Shown here piece after piece: positions 47,467 through 56,415 of a stretch of 64,000 nucleotides of DNA. Position 1 is the first letter of the stretch. Every line of letters begins with the position of its first letter. Made by a program: the position numbers and the translations under genes. The notes below the pieces were generated by a model. That model made no database searches. It was not told where the DNA came from and saw only the letters and a program-made list of their open reading frames with translations. The DNA comes from Cupriavidus taiwanensis (GTDB lineage: Bacteria; Pseudomonadota; Gammaproteobacteria; Burkholderiales; Burkholderiaceae). The stretch is taken from positions 2,646,894 to 2,710,893 of the forward strand of contig NZ_LT977070.1 in assembly GCF_900250075.1 (NCBI RefSeq). Direction: 5' to 3'.

Positions 47467-48333
47467 ATGCAGAAACCGCTGATTTCCGTCACCGCACTGC
47501 AGTCTCTGCTGGCCGGCCCCGGCCGCTGCGTCGTCGTCGACTGCAGCTTCGACCTGGCCGACCCCGCCGCCGGCCGCGAGGCCTACCGCACCGGCCACCT
47601 GCCCGGCGCCTTCTACCTGCACCTGGACAACGAACTGTCCGGTCCCAAGACCGGCCGCAACGGCCGCCATCCGCTGCCGGACGCCGACGACCTGGTCGCG
47701 CGCCTGCAGGCGCTCGGCATCGACGACGACACCCCGGTGGTCGCCTACGACGCCCAGGGCGGCATGTTCGCCGCGCGGCTGTGGTGGCTGCTGCGCTGGA
47801 TCGGCCACGATGCCGTGGCCGTGCTCGATGGCGGCAAGGACGCCTGGGTCAAGGCCGGCCTGCCGCTGGAGCACGATGCCGCGGCAGAGCCCGAGGTTCC
47901 GGGCACGATCCGCCGCGGCAAGTCGCTGGTGCCGACCGTCGATGCGGACGCACTGGTCGACAATCTCGGCCAGGGCCGGCTGCTGGTGGTCGATGCGCGC
48001 GCGCCCGACCGTTTCCGCGGCGAGAACGAGACCCTGGACCCGGTCGGCGGCCATATCCCGGGCGCGGTCAATCGGTTCTTCAAGGACAACCTGGACGCGG
48101 AAGGCCGCTTCAAGCCGGCCGCGACCCTGCGCGCCGAATTCGGCGCGGTGCTGGGCACGCACGCCGCCGCCCAGGCGGTGATGCAGTGCGGCTCGGGCGT
48201 CACGGCCTGCCACAACCTGCTGGCGCTGGAAGCCGCCGGCCTGGGCGGCGCGGCGCTGTATCCCGGATCGTGGAGCGAATGGTGCGCCGATCCGGCGCGC
48301 CCTGTTGCTACCGGGGCCACCGGGCCGGCCTGA
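47467..48333 (+). CDS. sseA: 3-Mercaptopyruvate/thiosulfate sulfurtransferase
   Basis: This 288-residue protein has two rhodanese domains. The N-terminal one is inactive (no catalytic Cys, VVAYDAQGGMFAARLWWLLR). The C-terminal one has the active loop VMQCGSGVTACHN with catalytic C241. CGSGVT fits mercaptopyruvate sulfurtransferase better than the CRxGxx of thiosulfate enzymes. GHIPGAVNRFFKDNL is typical of SseA. It ends 4 bases from the convergent ZIP gene, with no terminator between. Confidence 0.93.
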   Translation: MQKPLISVTALQSLLAGPGRCVVVDCSFDLADPAAGREAYRTGHLPGAFYLHLDNELSGPKTGRNGRHPLPDADDLVARLQALGIDDDTPVVAYDAQGGMFAARLWWLLRWIGHDAVAVLDGGKDAWVKAGLPLEHDAAAEPEVPGTIRRGKSLVPTVDADALVDNLGQGRLLVVDARAPDRFRGENETLDPVGGHIPGAVNRFFKDNLDAEGRFKPAATLRAEFGAVLGTHAAAQAVMQCGSGVTACHNLLALEAAGLGGAALYPGSWSEWCADPARPVATGATGPA

Positions 48334-48337
48334 GCCG

Positions 48338-49219
48338 CTAGCGTGACGACGCCACGGGCGCGGCGTGGCCGTGAGCGCCGTGGCTGTGGCTTTCGTGCAC
48401 GCCGTTGGTGATGAAGACGATGGCCGAGATCCCCGCGGCCACCAGCACCACCTGGATCGCCGACTCGCGCCAGCGCGGCTTGCGCTGCATCTGCGGCATC
48501 AGGTCGCTGACGGCGATATAGATAAAGCTGCTGGCCGCGATCACCAGCACGTAGGGGATCCACCCGCCCAGCTGGTCGAGCAGGAAGTACCCCACCACCC
48601 CGCCGGCGATCGCCGCCAGGCTCGACACCAGGTTGAAGGCAAAGGCGCGCGCCTTGGAGAAGCCGGCGTTGAGCAGCACGATAAAGTCGCCCACCTCCTG
48701 CGGGATCTCGTGCGCCGCGATCGCCAGCGCGGTGACCACGCCGATATGCGGATCGGCCAGGAACGCCGCCGCGATCACGATGCCGTCGGCGAAGTTGTGG
48801 AAGGTGTCGCCGACCAGGATGGTCAGGCCGCTGCGGCCCGCTTCCTCGCGGTCATGGCCGTGGTGGTGGTGGTGCCCGTCGCCCTCGTGATGGTGCGAAT
48901 GGCGCAGCAGCGACAGCTTTTCCAGCAGGAAGAAACCCAGCAGCCCGGCCAGCAAGGTGCCGAACAGCGCGCGCGGATCAGCGCCGGACTCGAACGCCTC
49001 GGGCAGCGAATGCAGCAGCGCGGTGGCCAGCAGCACGCCCACCGAGAAGCTCACCATGCGCTCGACCACGCGGGACGCCACCGTCAGCGACAGCAGCGCC
49101 GCCCCGAAGATGCTGCCCACGCCCGAAATCGTGGCGGCGAGCAGGATATACAAAAGCGTCGAATGGATGATGGGCTCCCGGGGTAGCGGTGCCGGGCGGC
49201 CCCGCCGTTCCGCCCGCAT
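48338..49219 (-). CDS. ZIP-family metal transporter
   Basis: This is a ZIP importer for Zn2+ or similar ions, 293 residues from the ATG at 49219. Eight hydrophobic helices are visible. A His-rich cytoplasmic loop (LRHSHHHEGDGHHHHHGHDR) lies between helices III and IV. The metal-site helices are GDTFHNFADGIVIAAAF and ALAIAAHEIPQEVGDF. The family core starts only at IHSTLLYILLAATISGVGS, about 17 residues in. A GGGAG site precedes two ATC codons (49171 and 49168), so an ATC start at 49171 is possible. A His-rich tail ends the protein. Confidence 0.92.
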   Translation of the reverse strand: MRAERRGRPAPLPREPIIHSTLLYILLAATISGVGSIFGAALLSLTVASRVVERMVSFSVGVLLATALLHSLPEAFESGADPRALFGTLLAGLLGFFLLEKLSLLRHSHHHEGDGHHHHHGHDREEAGRSGLTILVGDTFHNFADGIVIAAAFLADPHIGVVTALAIAAHEIPQEVGDFIVLLNAGFSKARAFAFNLVSSLAAIAGGVVGYFLLDQLGGWIPYVLVIAASSFIYIAVSDLMPQMQRKPRWRESAIQVVLVAAGISAIVFITNGVHESHSHGAHGHAAPVASSR

Positions 49220-49236
49220 CGCGTCGGGCGGCAAAC

Positions 49237-49249
49237 GCAACAATGTTGC
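49237..49249. promoter_or_regulatory. Palindromic candidate operator upstream of the ZIP gene
   Basis: GCAACA-A-TGTTGC is a perfect palindrome. On the minus strand a TACAAT box (49272-49267) lies just upstream, so a bound repressor would block ZIP transcription. Zur is the obvious candidate, though the site is not a clear match to the classical Zur box. Confidence 0.45.
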
Positions 49250-49337
49250 AATAACTCAAAGGCCGCATTGTACGTATCCGCCGGGACTTTGCAATCCTGC
49301 CGTCGGCCGCCCCCACGGGCGGGGGCCGCGTGCCAGG

Positions 49338-50216
49338 TCAGGCGACGCCGTACTGCCGGAACCAGTCCAGGCACTTCTGCCAGCCGTCCCTGGCATCGGC
49401 TTCGCGGTAGCTGGGCCGGTAGTCCGCGTGGAAGGCGTGGCCGGACTCGGGATAGACGATAAAGCGCGAGCGCCTGGCGTCCGGGTCGGACGACGACGCC
49501 AGCGCGGCCTTCATCCGGTCCACCTGCTCCAGCGGGATGCCGGTGTCCTTGCCGCCGTACAGGCCGAGCACCGGCGCATGGAGCTGGCCGACCAGGTCGA
49601 TGGGATTCTTCGGCTTGATCGGCGTCGGCTCGGGCGAGAGCTGGCCGTACCAGGCCACGCCGGCCTTCAGGCGCTGGCTGTGCGCGGCGTAGAGCCAGGT
49701 TATGCGGCCGCCCCAGCAGAACCCGGTGATGGCCAGGCGCGAGACGTCGCCGCCATTGGCGCCGGCCCAGGCCACGGCGGCGTCCAGGTCGCCCATCACC
49801 TGCGCATCGGGCACCTTGGCGATGATTTCGCGCTGCAACTCCTGGATGGTGCCGAAGCTCTCCGGATCGCCCTGGCGCGCGAACAGTTCCGGCGCGATCG
49901 CCAGATAACCCAGCTTGGCAAAGCGCCGGCACACGTCGGCGATATATTCGTGCACGCCGAAGATCTCGCTGACCACCAGCACCACCGGCAGGTTCTTCTT
50001 GCCTTCCGGCTGGGCGCGGTAGGCCGGCATGCTGAAGCCGCCCGACGGAATCGAGACCTCGCCCGCGTTCAGGCCGGCAAAGTCGGTCTTGATCGCCTGC
50101 TGGGCCATCACCGGCAGCGCCGCGGCGGCAAAGGCGGAACCCAGCGCGGTCTTGACGAAGCCGCGGCGGTCGAAGGTCTGGCCGGGGACCAGGCTGTCCA
50201 CTTCTGGTTTGAGCAT
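49338..50216 (-). CDS. Dienelactone hydrolase family protein, Tat-exported
   Basis: This 292-residue alpha/beta hydrolase has a twin-arginine signal (DRRGFVKTALGSAFAAAALP). The core has VLVVSEIFGVHEYIADVCRR, the nucleophile Cys in ITGFCWGGRITW, the acid in LGLYGGKDTGIP and the His in PESGHAFHADYRPSY. Secreted dienelactone-hydrolase-like enzymes act on lactones or esters; the true substrate is unknown. ATG 50216 follows GGAGACAAG. It faces left, 133 bases downstream of the NADH dehydrogenase gene. Confidence 0.9.
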   Translation of the reverse strand: MLKPEVDSLVPGQTFDRRGFVKTALGSAFAAAALPVMAQQAIKTDFAGLNAGEVSIPSGGFSMPAYRAQPEGKKNLPVVLVVSEIFGVHEYIADVCRRFAKLGYLAIAPELFARQGDPESFGTIQELQREIIAKVPDAQVMGDLDAAVAWAGANGGDVSRLAITGFCWGGRITWLYAAHSQRLKAGVAWYGQLSPEPTPIKPKNPIDLVGQLHAPVLGLYGGKDTGIPLEQVDRMKAALASSSDPDARRSRFIVYPESGHAFHADYRPSYREADARDGWQKCLDWFRQYGVA

Positions 50217-50349
50217 GCTTGTCTCCAGGATCGTTGGTGGCTGGGCCGCCACGCGGCGCCCGCGCCCGATTTTAAGCAGACATGGAGAAAACATGGCGGC
50301 GCAGGCCCCGCTGGCGCCCCCACCCACAAGCGGGGGGCCGGGCCATGCG

Positions 50350-51675
50350 TCAGTGCAGCTTGACGCGCGGACTGGTCTTGCTGCGCAGCCAGTGCGAGAC
50401 GGTGTCCAGCGCCATCCCCACCGCGCCGTGCAGCGCCATCACGTGCATCCGGTACAGCGAGGTGTACATGAAGCGCGCCATCAGCCCTTCGATAAACATC
50501 GAGCCGCCGATCAGCCCGCCCATCAGGCTGCCCACCGCGCTGAAATGCCCCAGCGACACCAGCGAGCCGAAGTCCTTGAAAGCGAACTGCGGCAGCGGCC
50601 GCCCCGCCAGCCGCGCGCACAGCGCCTCGTAGAGGAAGGTGGCCTGCTGGTGCGCGGCCTGCGCGCGCGGCGGCACCGCGGTCTGCTTCTCCGGCCACGG
50701 GCAACTGGCGCAATCGCCGAAGGCGAAGATGTCCGGGTCGCCCTCGCTCTGCAGCGTCGGGCCGACCACGACCTGGCCCTGGCGGCTGACCGGCAGGCCC
50801 AGGCCGGCCAGCACCGCGGGCGCGGTGATGCCGGCCGCCCACACCGTCAGGTCGGCGTCGATGGTCTTGCCGCTGGCGGTCAGCACGGCCTGCGGCGTGA
50901 CTTCGGTCACGCGTTCGCTGGTGAAGACGTCGACATCCAGCTTCCTGAGCAGCTTGGCGGTCTCGGCCGAGACCCGCTCGGACAGCGCCGGCAGGATGCG
51001 CGGACCGGCCTCGATCACATGAATGCGCACGTCGCGGCGCGGATCGAGCCGGTGCAGGCCATAGGCGCTGAGCACGTGCGCGGTGTTGCGCAGCTCCGCC
51101 GACAGCTCCACGCCGGTGGCGCCGGCGCCGATGATGGCCACGTCCACGCGCGGACGGCCGTCCTCGCCGACGCGGCCGCGCCCGTTCTGGGCACGCACGC
51201 AGGCCGCGATCAGCCGCTTGCGGAAGCGCTCGGCCTGGGCCACGGTGTCCAGCGCGATGGCATGCTCGGCGGCGCCCGGCACGCCGAAGAAATGCGTGAC
51301 GCAGCCGATCGCCAGCACCAGCGTGTCATACGGCAGTTCGCGCGCGGGCAGCAGCTCGGCGCCGTCCTGGTCGACGCAGGCCGACACCGAAATGGTCTTG
51401 CGGCTGCGGTCGATGCCGGTCAGCTCGCCCTGCTGGAACTCGAAATGATGCCAGCGCGCCTGCGCCGCGTATTCCAGCTGGTGGGTGTTGGGATCCATGC
51501 TGCCGGCGGCGACTTCATGCAGCAGCGGTTTCCAGATATGGGTGGGCAGGCGGTCCACCAGCACCACCTGCGCCGCGCCCTTGCGGCCGAGCTTGTCGCC
51601 CAGCTTCGTTACCAGTTCCAGCCCCCCTGCTCCGCCGCCGACGACGACGATGCGGTGCGTCCTTGTTTCTGTCAT
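50350..51675 (-). CDS. ndh: Type II NADH:quinone oxidoreductase (NDH-2)
   Basis: This 441-residue membrane-associated flavoprotein passes electrons from NADH to quinone without pumping protons. The FAD-binding motif is RIVVVGGGAGGLELVTKLGD. The NADH-binding motif is VAIIGAGATGVELSAELRNT. The quinone/FAD closing motif is DPDIFAFGDCASCPW. The C-terminal amphipathic region has SMFIEGLMARFMYTSLYRMH. Length and motifs match Ndh. No operon partner is evident. Confidence 0.93.
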   Translation of the reverse strand: MTETRTHRIVVVGGGAGGLELVTKLGDKLGRKGAAQVVLVDRLPTHIWKPLLHEVAAGSMDPNTHQLEYAAQARWHHFEFQQGELTGIDRSRKTISVSACVDQDGAELLPARELPYDTLVLAIGCVTHFFGVPGAAEHAIALDTVAQAERFRKRLIAACVRAQNGRGRVGEDGRPRVDVAIIGAGATGVELSAELRNTAHVLSAYGLHRLDPRRDVRIHVIEAGPRILPALSERVSAETAKLLRKLDVDVFTSERVTEVTPQAVLTASGKTIDADLTVWAAGITAPAVLAGLGLPVSRQGQVVVGPTLQSEGDPDIFAFGDCASCPWPEKQTAVPPRAQAAHQQATFLYEALCARLAGRPLPQFAFKDFGSLVSLGHFSAVGSLMGGLIGGSMFIEGLMARFMYTSLYRMHVMALHGAVGMALDTVSHWLRSKTSPRVKLH

Positions 51676-51861
51676 GGTCTACCTGCTGCGTTTTTGTAAA
51701 TTCTTTGCCGGAGGCGCTTGCCGAGGCGTTTGCCACAGTCTGCTGCATTGCAGCATGGCTGGCAAGCGGGGCACGCTGACTCAGCAGTCGCTTCATTCGA
51801 TACCACCACGCAGGGGCAGGGAGCCGGCCGGGCGCCGGCTCGCCAGGGGGCCAGTGCAGCC

Positions 51862-54681
51862 TCAGTGCGCTTCTTCCCAGTTGGCGCCGCTGCCGACTTC
51901 GGCCACCAGCGGCACGCGCAGCTCGGCCACCGTGCACATCAGTTCGGGCAAGCGCGCCTTGACCAGTTCCAGCTCGTGCTCGGGCACTTCCAGCACCAGT
52001 TCATCGTGCACCTGCATGATCTGGCGCGTCTGCAGACTGTCGCGCTCCAGCCAGTCCTGCACCGCGATCATCGACAGCTTGATCAGGTCGGCCGCGGTGC
52101 CCTGCATCGGCGCGTTGATGGCGGCGCGCTCGGCGGCCTGGCGGCGCGGGCCGCTGCCACCGTTGATGTCGGGCAGCCACAGCCGCCGGCCGAACACGGT
52201 CTCGACATAGCCCTGCTCGCGGGCGGTCTGCCGGGTTTCTTCCATGTAGTGGGCCACGCCTGGATAGCGCATGAAGTAGCGGTCGATGTAGTGCTTGGCG
52301 GCCTCGCGCTCGATGCCCAGGTTGCTGGCCAGCCCGAACGCGCTCATGCCGTAGATCAGGCCGAAGTTGATGACCTTGGCGTAGCGGCGCTGCTCGCTGC
52401 TGACGGCCTCGCGCTCGACGCCGAAGATCTCGGCGGCGGTGGCGCGGTGGATGTCCTCGCCGTTGGCAAAGGCGCGCAGCAGGTTCTCGTCGCCCGAGAT
52501 ATGGGCCATGATGCGCAGCTCGATCTGCGAATAGTCGGCCGACACGATCACGCTGCCCGGCTCGGCGATAAAGGCCTCGCGGATGCGGCGGCCTTCCTCG
52601 GTGCGCACCGGGATGTTCTGCAGGTTGGGCTCGGTCGACGCCAGCCGCCCGGTCACCGCGGTGGCCTGGCCGTAGCTGGTGTGCACGCGCCCGGTCCGCG
52701 GGTTGACCATCTTCGGCAGCTTGTCGGTATAGGTGGACTTGAGCTTGGACAGGCCGCGGTAGTCCAGCAGCAGCTTGGGCAGCGGGTAGTCCTCGGCCAG
52801 CTTCTGCAGCACCTCTTCGTCGGTCGAGGGCGCGCCGCTGGCGGTCTTCTTCACCACCGGCAGCTTCATCTGGTTGAACAGGATCTCGCCGATCTGCTTG
52901 GGCGAGCCCAGGTTGAACGGCTGCCCGGCGGCCTCGTAGGCCGACTGCTCCAGCGCCAGCATGCGCTGGCCCAGCTCGGCGCTCTGCGCGGCCAGGCGTT
53001 CGGCGTCGATCAGCACGCCGTTGCGCTCGACCTTCTGCAGCACCACCGAGACCGGCATCTCGATCTCTTCATATACCCGGCGCAGCCCGGCCGCGGCCTC
53101 CACTTGCGGGAACATCCGGCGATGCAGGCGCAGCGTCACGTCGGCATCCTCGGCGGCGTACTCGGTGGCGCGCGCCAGGTCGATCTGGTCGAAGCCGATC
53201 TGGCTCGCGCCCTTGCCGCACACCTCTTCATAGGTGATGGTCTTCAGGCTCAGCAGGCGCTCGGCCAGGCTGTCCATGCCATGGTTGCGGTGCGAGGCCA
53301 GCACGTAGCTCTGCAGCATGGTGTCGTGTGCAATGTTGCGCAGCTTGATGCCGTGGTTGGCGAACACATGGACGTCGTACTTCAGGTTCTGGCCGAGCTT
53401 GGGGCGGCTGGCGTCTTCCAGCCAGGCACGCATGCGTTCCAGCACGAACTCGCGTGCAAGCTGGCCGTGCTCGGGCAGGCCGGCCACGTCGGGGCCGCGG
53501 TGCGCCACCGGGATATAGCAGGCCTCGCCCGGCGCCGCCGACAGCGAGATGCCGACCAGCTGCGCCTGCATCGGATCGAGCGAGGTGGTCTCGGTATCGA
53601 TCGCCACCAGCGGCGCCGATTCGATACGCCGCAGCCAGTCTTCCAGCATGCCCGCGGTGGTGACGGTCTCGTAGCGGATCTCGGTGGGCGCCGCGTCCTC
53701 GGCCGGCGCCGCGCCGGCCTCGGCCGACGGTGCGGGCGCATCGAACAGGCCACCCTGCGCGGGCGCGCTGGCCGCGGCGCGGGCACGGGCCTGGGCGCGC
53801 GCGTCGGGCAGGCTTTCACCGGTGGCTTCGCGCAGCCAGGTCTTGAAGCCATAGCGCTGGAAGAACGCCACCAGCTGTTCCTTGTCCTCGCCGGTCTCGC
53901 GCAGCGCGTGGAAGTCCGCGACCGACTTGCTCAGGTCGCAGTCGGTCTTGACCGTCACCAGCCGGCGCGCCATCGGCAGCCATTCCAGCGTGTTGCGCAG
54001 GTTCTCGCCCACCACGCCCTTGATGCCGGGCGCGGCCGCGATCACGCCGTCGAGCGAGCCATGCTCGGCCAGCCATTTGACCGCGGTCTTGGGGCCGACC
54101 TTGGGCACGCCGGGCACGTTGTCAACGGCATCGCCAATGAGCGACAGATAGTCGATGATGCGCTCCGGCGGCACGCCGAACTTGGCCACCACGCCGGGAG
54201 GATCGAGCACCTCGCCGCTCATGGTATTGACCAGCGTGACCTGCTCGTTGACCAGCTGCGCCAGGTCCTTGTCGCCGGTGGACACCACCGTGCGCACGCC
54301 CTGCTCCATGGCCTGGCGCGACAATGTGCCGATCACGTCGTCGGCCTCGACGCCGTCGACCACCACGATCGGCCAGCCCAGCGCGCGCACGGCCTCGTGG
54401 ATCGGCTCGATCTGGCGCGCCAGGTCTTCCGGCATCGACGGGCGGTGCTCCTTGTAGGCCGGGTACAGGTCGTCGCGGAAAGTCTTGCCCTTCGCGTCGA
54501 ACACGCAGGCGCTATACTCTGCCGGGTAGTCGTTGCGCAACTTGCGCAGCATGTTGATCATGCCGTAGATTGCCCCTGTGGGCAGACCCTCCCCATTCCT
54601 CAGGTCCGGCAAAGCGTGATAAGCGCGATACAGATAGCTCGATCCATCGACGAGCAAGAGTGTTTTTGGACTATCCGACAT
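51862..54681 (-). CDS. polA: DNA polymerase I
   Basis: PolA fills gaps and removes RNA primers. The 939-residue protein has all three domains. The 5'-nuclease is KTLLLVDGSSYLYRAYHALP...DDVIGTLSRQA...GDKDLAQLV. The 3'-5' exonuclease is VAIDTETTSLDPMQAQLVGI. The polymerase has motif A (SADYSQIELRIMAH), motif B (RRYAKVINFGLIYGMSAFGL) and motif C (MQVHDELVLEVPE). A Pro/Ala-rich linker lies between the nuclease domains. ATG 54681 (MSDSPKT) is only 4 bases from the start of the divergent LOG-family gene. Confidence 0.96.
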   Translation of the reverse strand: MSDSPKTLLLVDGSSYLYRAYHALPDLRNGEGLPTGAIYGMINMLRKLRNDYPAEYSACVFDAKGKTFRDDLYPAYKEHRPSMPEDLARQIEPIHEAVRALGWPIVVVDGVEADDVIGTLSRQAMEQGVRTVVSTGDKDLAQLVNEQVTLVNTMSGEVLDPPGVVAKFGVPPERIIDYLSLIGDAVDNVPGVPKVGPKTAVKWLAEHGSLDGVIAAAPGIKGVVGENLRNTLEWLPMARRLVTVKTDCDLSKSVADFHALRETGEDKEQLVAFFQRYGFKTWLREATGESLPDARAQARARAAASAPAQGGLFDAPAPSAEAGAAPAEDAAPTEIRYETVTTAGMLEDWLRRIESAPLVAIDTETTSLDPMQAQLVGISLSAAPGEACYIPVAHRGPDVAGLPEHGQLAREFVLERMRAWLEDASRPKLGQNLKYDVHVFANHGIKLRNIAHDTMLQSYVLASHRNHGMDSLAERLLSLKTITYEEVCGKGASQIGFDQIDLARATEYAAEDADVTLRLHRRMFPQVEAAAGLRRVYEEIEMPVSVVLQKVERNGVLIDAERLAAQSAELGQRMLALEQSAYEAAGQPFNLGSPKQIGEILFNQMKLPVVKKTASGAPSTDEEVLQKLAEDYPLPKLLLDYRGLSKLKSTYTDKLPKMVNPRTGRVHTSYGQATAVTGRLASTEPNLQNIPVRTEEGRRIREAFIAEPGSVIVSADYSQIELRIMAHISGDENLLRAFANGEDIHRATAAEIFGVEREAVSSEQRRYAKVINFGLIYGMSAFGLASNLGIEREAAKHYIDRYFMRYPGVAHYMEETRQTAREQGYVETVFGRRLWLPDINGGSGPRRQAAERAAINAPMQGTAADLIKLSMIAVQDWLERDSLQTRQIMQVHDELVLEVPEHELELVKARLPELMCTVAELRVPLVAEVGSGANWEEAH

Positions 54682-54685
54682 TCCC

Positions 54686-55633
54686 ATGGACTCAAAATTG
54701 ACTGGTGCCGCTGCAGGCGGTGCCTCGACCGCCCCCCTTGCTGACCCGGACGTTGCTGATATCTCCGGCGATACCGTACAACCCCCGCCGGAAGCTGCCT
54801 CCGAGCACGCCGCGGCCATTGCCGCGGCCGCCGATGCTGCTGCCGCGGGTCATCCGCCTGAAGTTGCTGCTGAAAAGGCTGCTGCGGCGGCGGCGCGCGC
54901 CAATCCGCGCAAGATGATCCCCAGCCTGCGTGCGCTGGCCGACGAAGACCGCGCGACCGCTAAGAAGGCGCGCGCCTCGTGGCAAATGTTCACGATTATG
55001 GCAGAGTTCATCGAGGCCACCGAGTACCTGTCCGAGATCCGCCCGGCGGTGTCGATCTACGGCAGCGCGCGCCTGCGCGAGGACTCGCCCTACTACCAGC
55101 GCACCATCGAGATCGCGCGGCTGTTCTCCGACGCCGGCTTTGCCGTGATCTCCGGCGGCGGCCCCGGCATCATGGAAGCGGCCAACAAGGGCGCGCACGC
55201 CGGCAAGTCCGCCAGCGTCGGCCTGAACATCGAACTGCCGCACGAGCAGCAGGGCAATCCGTACCAGGACATTGCCATGCGCTTCCGCCACTTCTTCACC
55301 CGCAAGGTCACCTTCGTCAAGAATTCCGACGCCTTTATCGTGATGCCGGGCGGTTTCGGCACGCTCGACGAGCTGGCCGAGGTGCTGACGCTGGTGCAGA
55401 CCGGCAAGTCGCGCTCGGTGCCGGTGATCATGTTCGGCAGCCGCTTCTGGAAGGGCCTGCTGGACTGGTTCCGCTTCACGCTGCTGCCGATGGGCCTGAT
55501 CGCCGAGCACGACCTGGACCTGATGAAGATCGTCGACGAGCCGCACGAAGTGCTGGAAGCGGTCTACGACTATTACGAACAGCGCGGCGGCGACAAGCCG
55601 ATCCCGCCGAAGGAAGAGATGTTCTACCTGTAA
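54686..55633 (+). CDS. LOG-family (TIGR00730) Rossmann-fold protein
   Basis: This 315-residue protein has a Rossmann core of the LOG/lysine decarboxylase-like family, whose members hydrolyse cytokinin riboside or AMP-type nucleotides. The signatures are ISGGGPGIMEAANKGAH and VMPGGFGTLDELAEVLTLV. Residues 1-75 are Ala/Pro-rich with looser codon bias, so the true start may be MIPSLRALAD at 54914. The ATG at 54686 lacks a ribosome site and lies only 4 bases from the polA start, where room for two promoters is absent. The substrate is unproven. Confidence 0.87.
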   Translation: MDSKLTGAAAGGASTAPLADPDVADISGDTVQPPPEAASEHAAAIAAAADAAAAGHPPEVAAEKAAAAAARANPRKMIPSLRALADEDRATAKKARASWQMFTIMAEFIEATEYLSEIRPAVSIYGSARLREDSPYYQRTIEIARLFSDAGFAVISGGGPGIMEAANKGAHAGKSASVGLNIELPHEQQGNPYQDIAMRFRHFFTRKVTFVKNSDAFIVMPGGFGTLDELAEVLTLVQTGKSRSVPVIMFGSRFWKGLLDWFRFTLLPMGLIAEHDLDLMKIVDEPHEVLEAVYDYYEQRGGDKPIPPKEEMFYL

Positions 55634-55741
55634 GGCCGGGATCCGGGGACGCCGCGGCACTGCGCCACGCATGCGCCACCCGGCGCCGTGGCGCAGGTGC
55701 CCCCCGGGGCACGGGTGCGGCCTGTGGGGGGCAGGAATTGC

Positions 55742-55747
55742 TAGAAT
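55742..55747 (+). promoter_or_regulatory. Candidate -10 box for the DUF2782-thrB unit
   Basis: TAGAAT about 105 bases before the DUF2782 start; the same hexamer serves the EamA gene. No good -35 is seen. Confidence 0.4.
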
Positions 55748-55852
55748 GGAACCTGTCCGTCTGCCAAGCCCGGCGCCGCCGGGTTGCAGACCAACCGCCG
55801 CATGCCGCGGCGCTGCGTGCCGTTTGCGCCGCAGCCCGCACAGGAGCATCTG

Positions 55853-56287
55853 ATGACCTCCCCTTCTCCCGTCCGCCCGGTCCGGTCCACGCGCGCCGCC
55901 GCCGTGGCCGGCGAGCCTGAATCGCCTGCCAGGCGGTCCGTGTCCGGCCTGGCCGCGGCCGCGGCCGCCGCACTGGCGCTGGCGTCCGGCTGGGCCGTCG
56001 CGCAGGAAAGCAATGCGCTGACCCAGCAGGAACTGAACCAGATCAACAACCAGCCGATCGCCCCGGCCGCCAGGTCGCAGTTGAACCAGCCGCGCGAGCC
56101 GAGCTTCCAGCTGAACGAACGCGATGGCACCCAGGTGCGCGAGTACCGCGACAAGGGACGCGCCACCGACATCCAGGTCAGGTCGGGCTTCGGCACCAGG
56201 TACGAGATGAGCAAGCCGGAAGACAGCTCGCCCAAGATCCGCGAGCACGACGTCAACCGCGTGCCGTCGGTCAACCTGAAGTTCTGA
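55853..56287 (+). CDS. DUF2782 exported protein
   Basis: This 144-residue protein has an N-terminal region with a hydrophobic segment (SVSGLAAAAAAALALASGWA, likely signal). The conserved C-terminal DUF2782 part includes QVREYRDKGRATDIQVRSG, then FGTRYEMSKPE and a VNLKF end. GGAG lies seven bases before ATG 55853. This domain is typically found beside polA and thrB in Burkholderiales. It is probably periplasmic; the function is unknown. Confidence 0.82.
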   Translation: MTSPSPVRPVRSTRAAAVAGEPESPARRSVSGLAAAAAAALALASGWAVAQESNALTQQELNQINNQPIAPAARSQLNQPREPSFQLNERDGTQVREYRDKGRATDIQVRSGFGTRYEMSKPEDSSPKIREHDVNRVPSVNLKF

Positions 56288-56415
56288 ACCCGCTTGCCCA
56301 CGGCCTGGCCTGAGCGCCAGGCCGCGCCGGCCCTCCGGCAGTCATGCCGCGGCGGCGGCCCGGACTTTGTCCGCAACTGGCGCCGCCGCTTTCCGATTCG
56401 CTTCACACAACAAGT

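Noticed and set aside
51821..51841. Hairpin GAGCCGGC/GCCGGCTC after polA as a terminator
   Set aside because: 8-bp stem but no T-run on the minus strand, and such GC palindromes are frequent by chance here.
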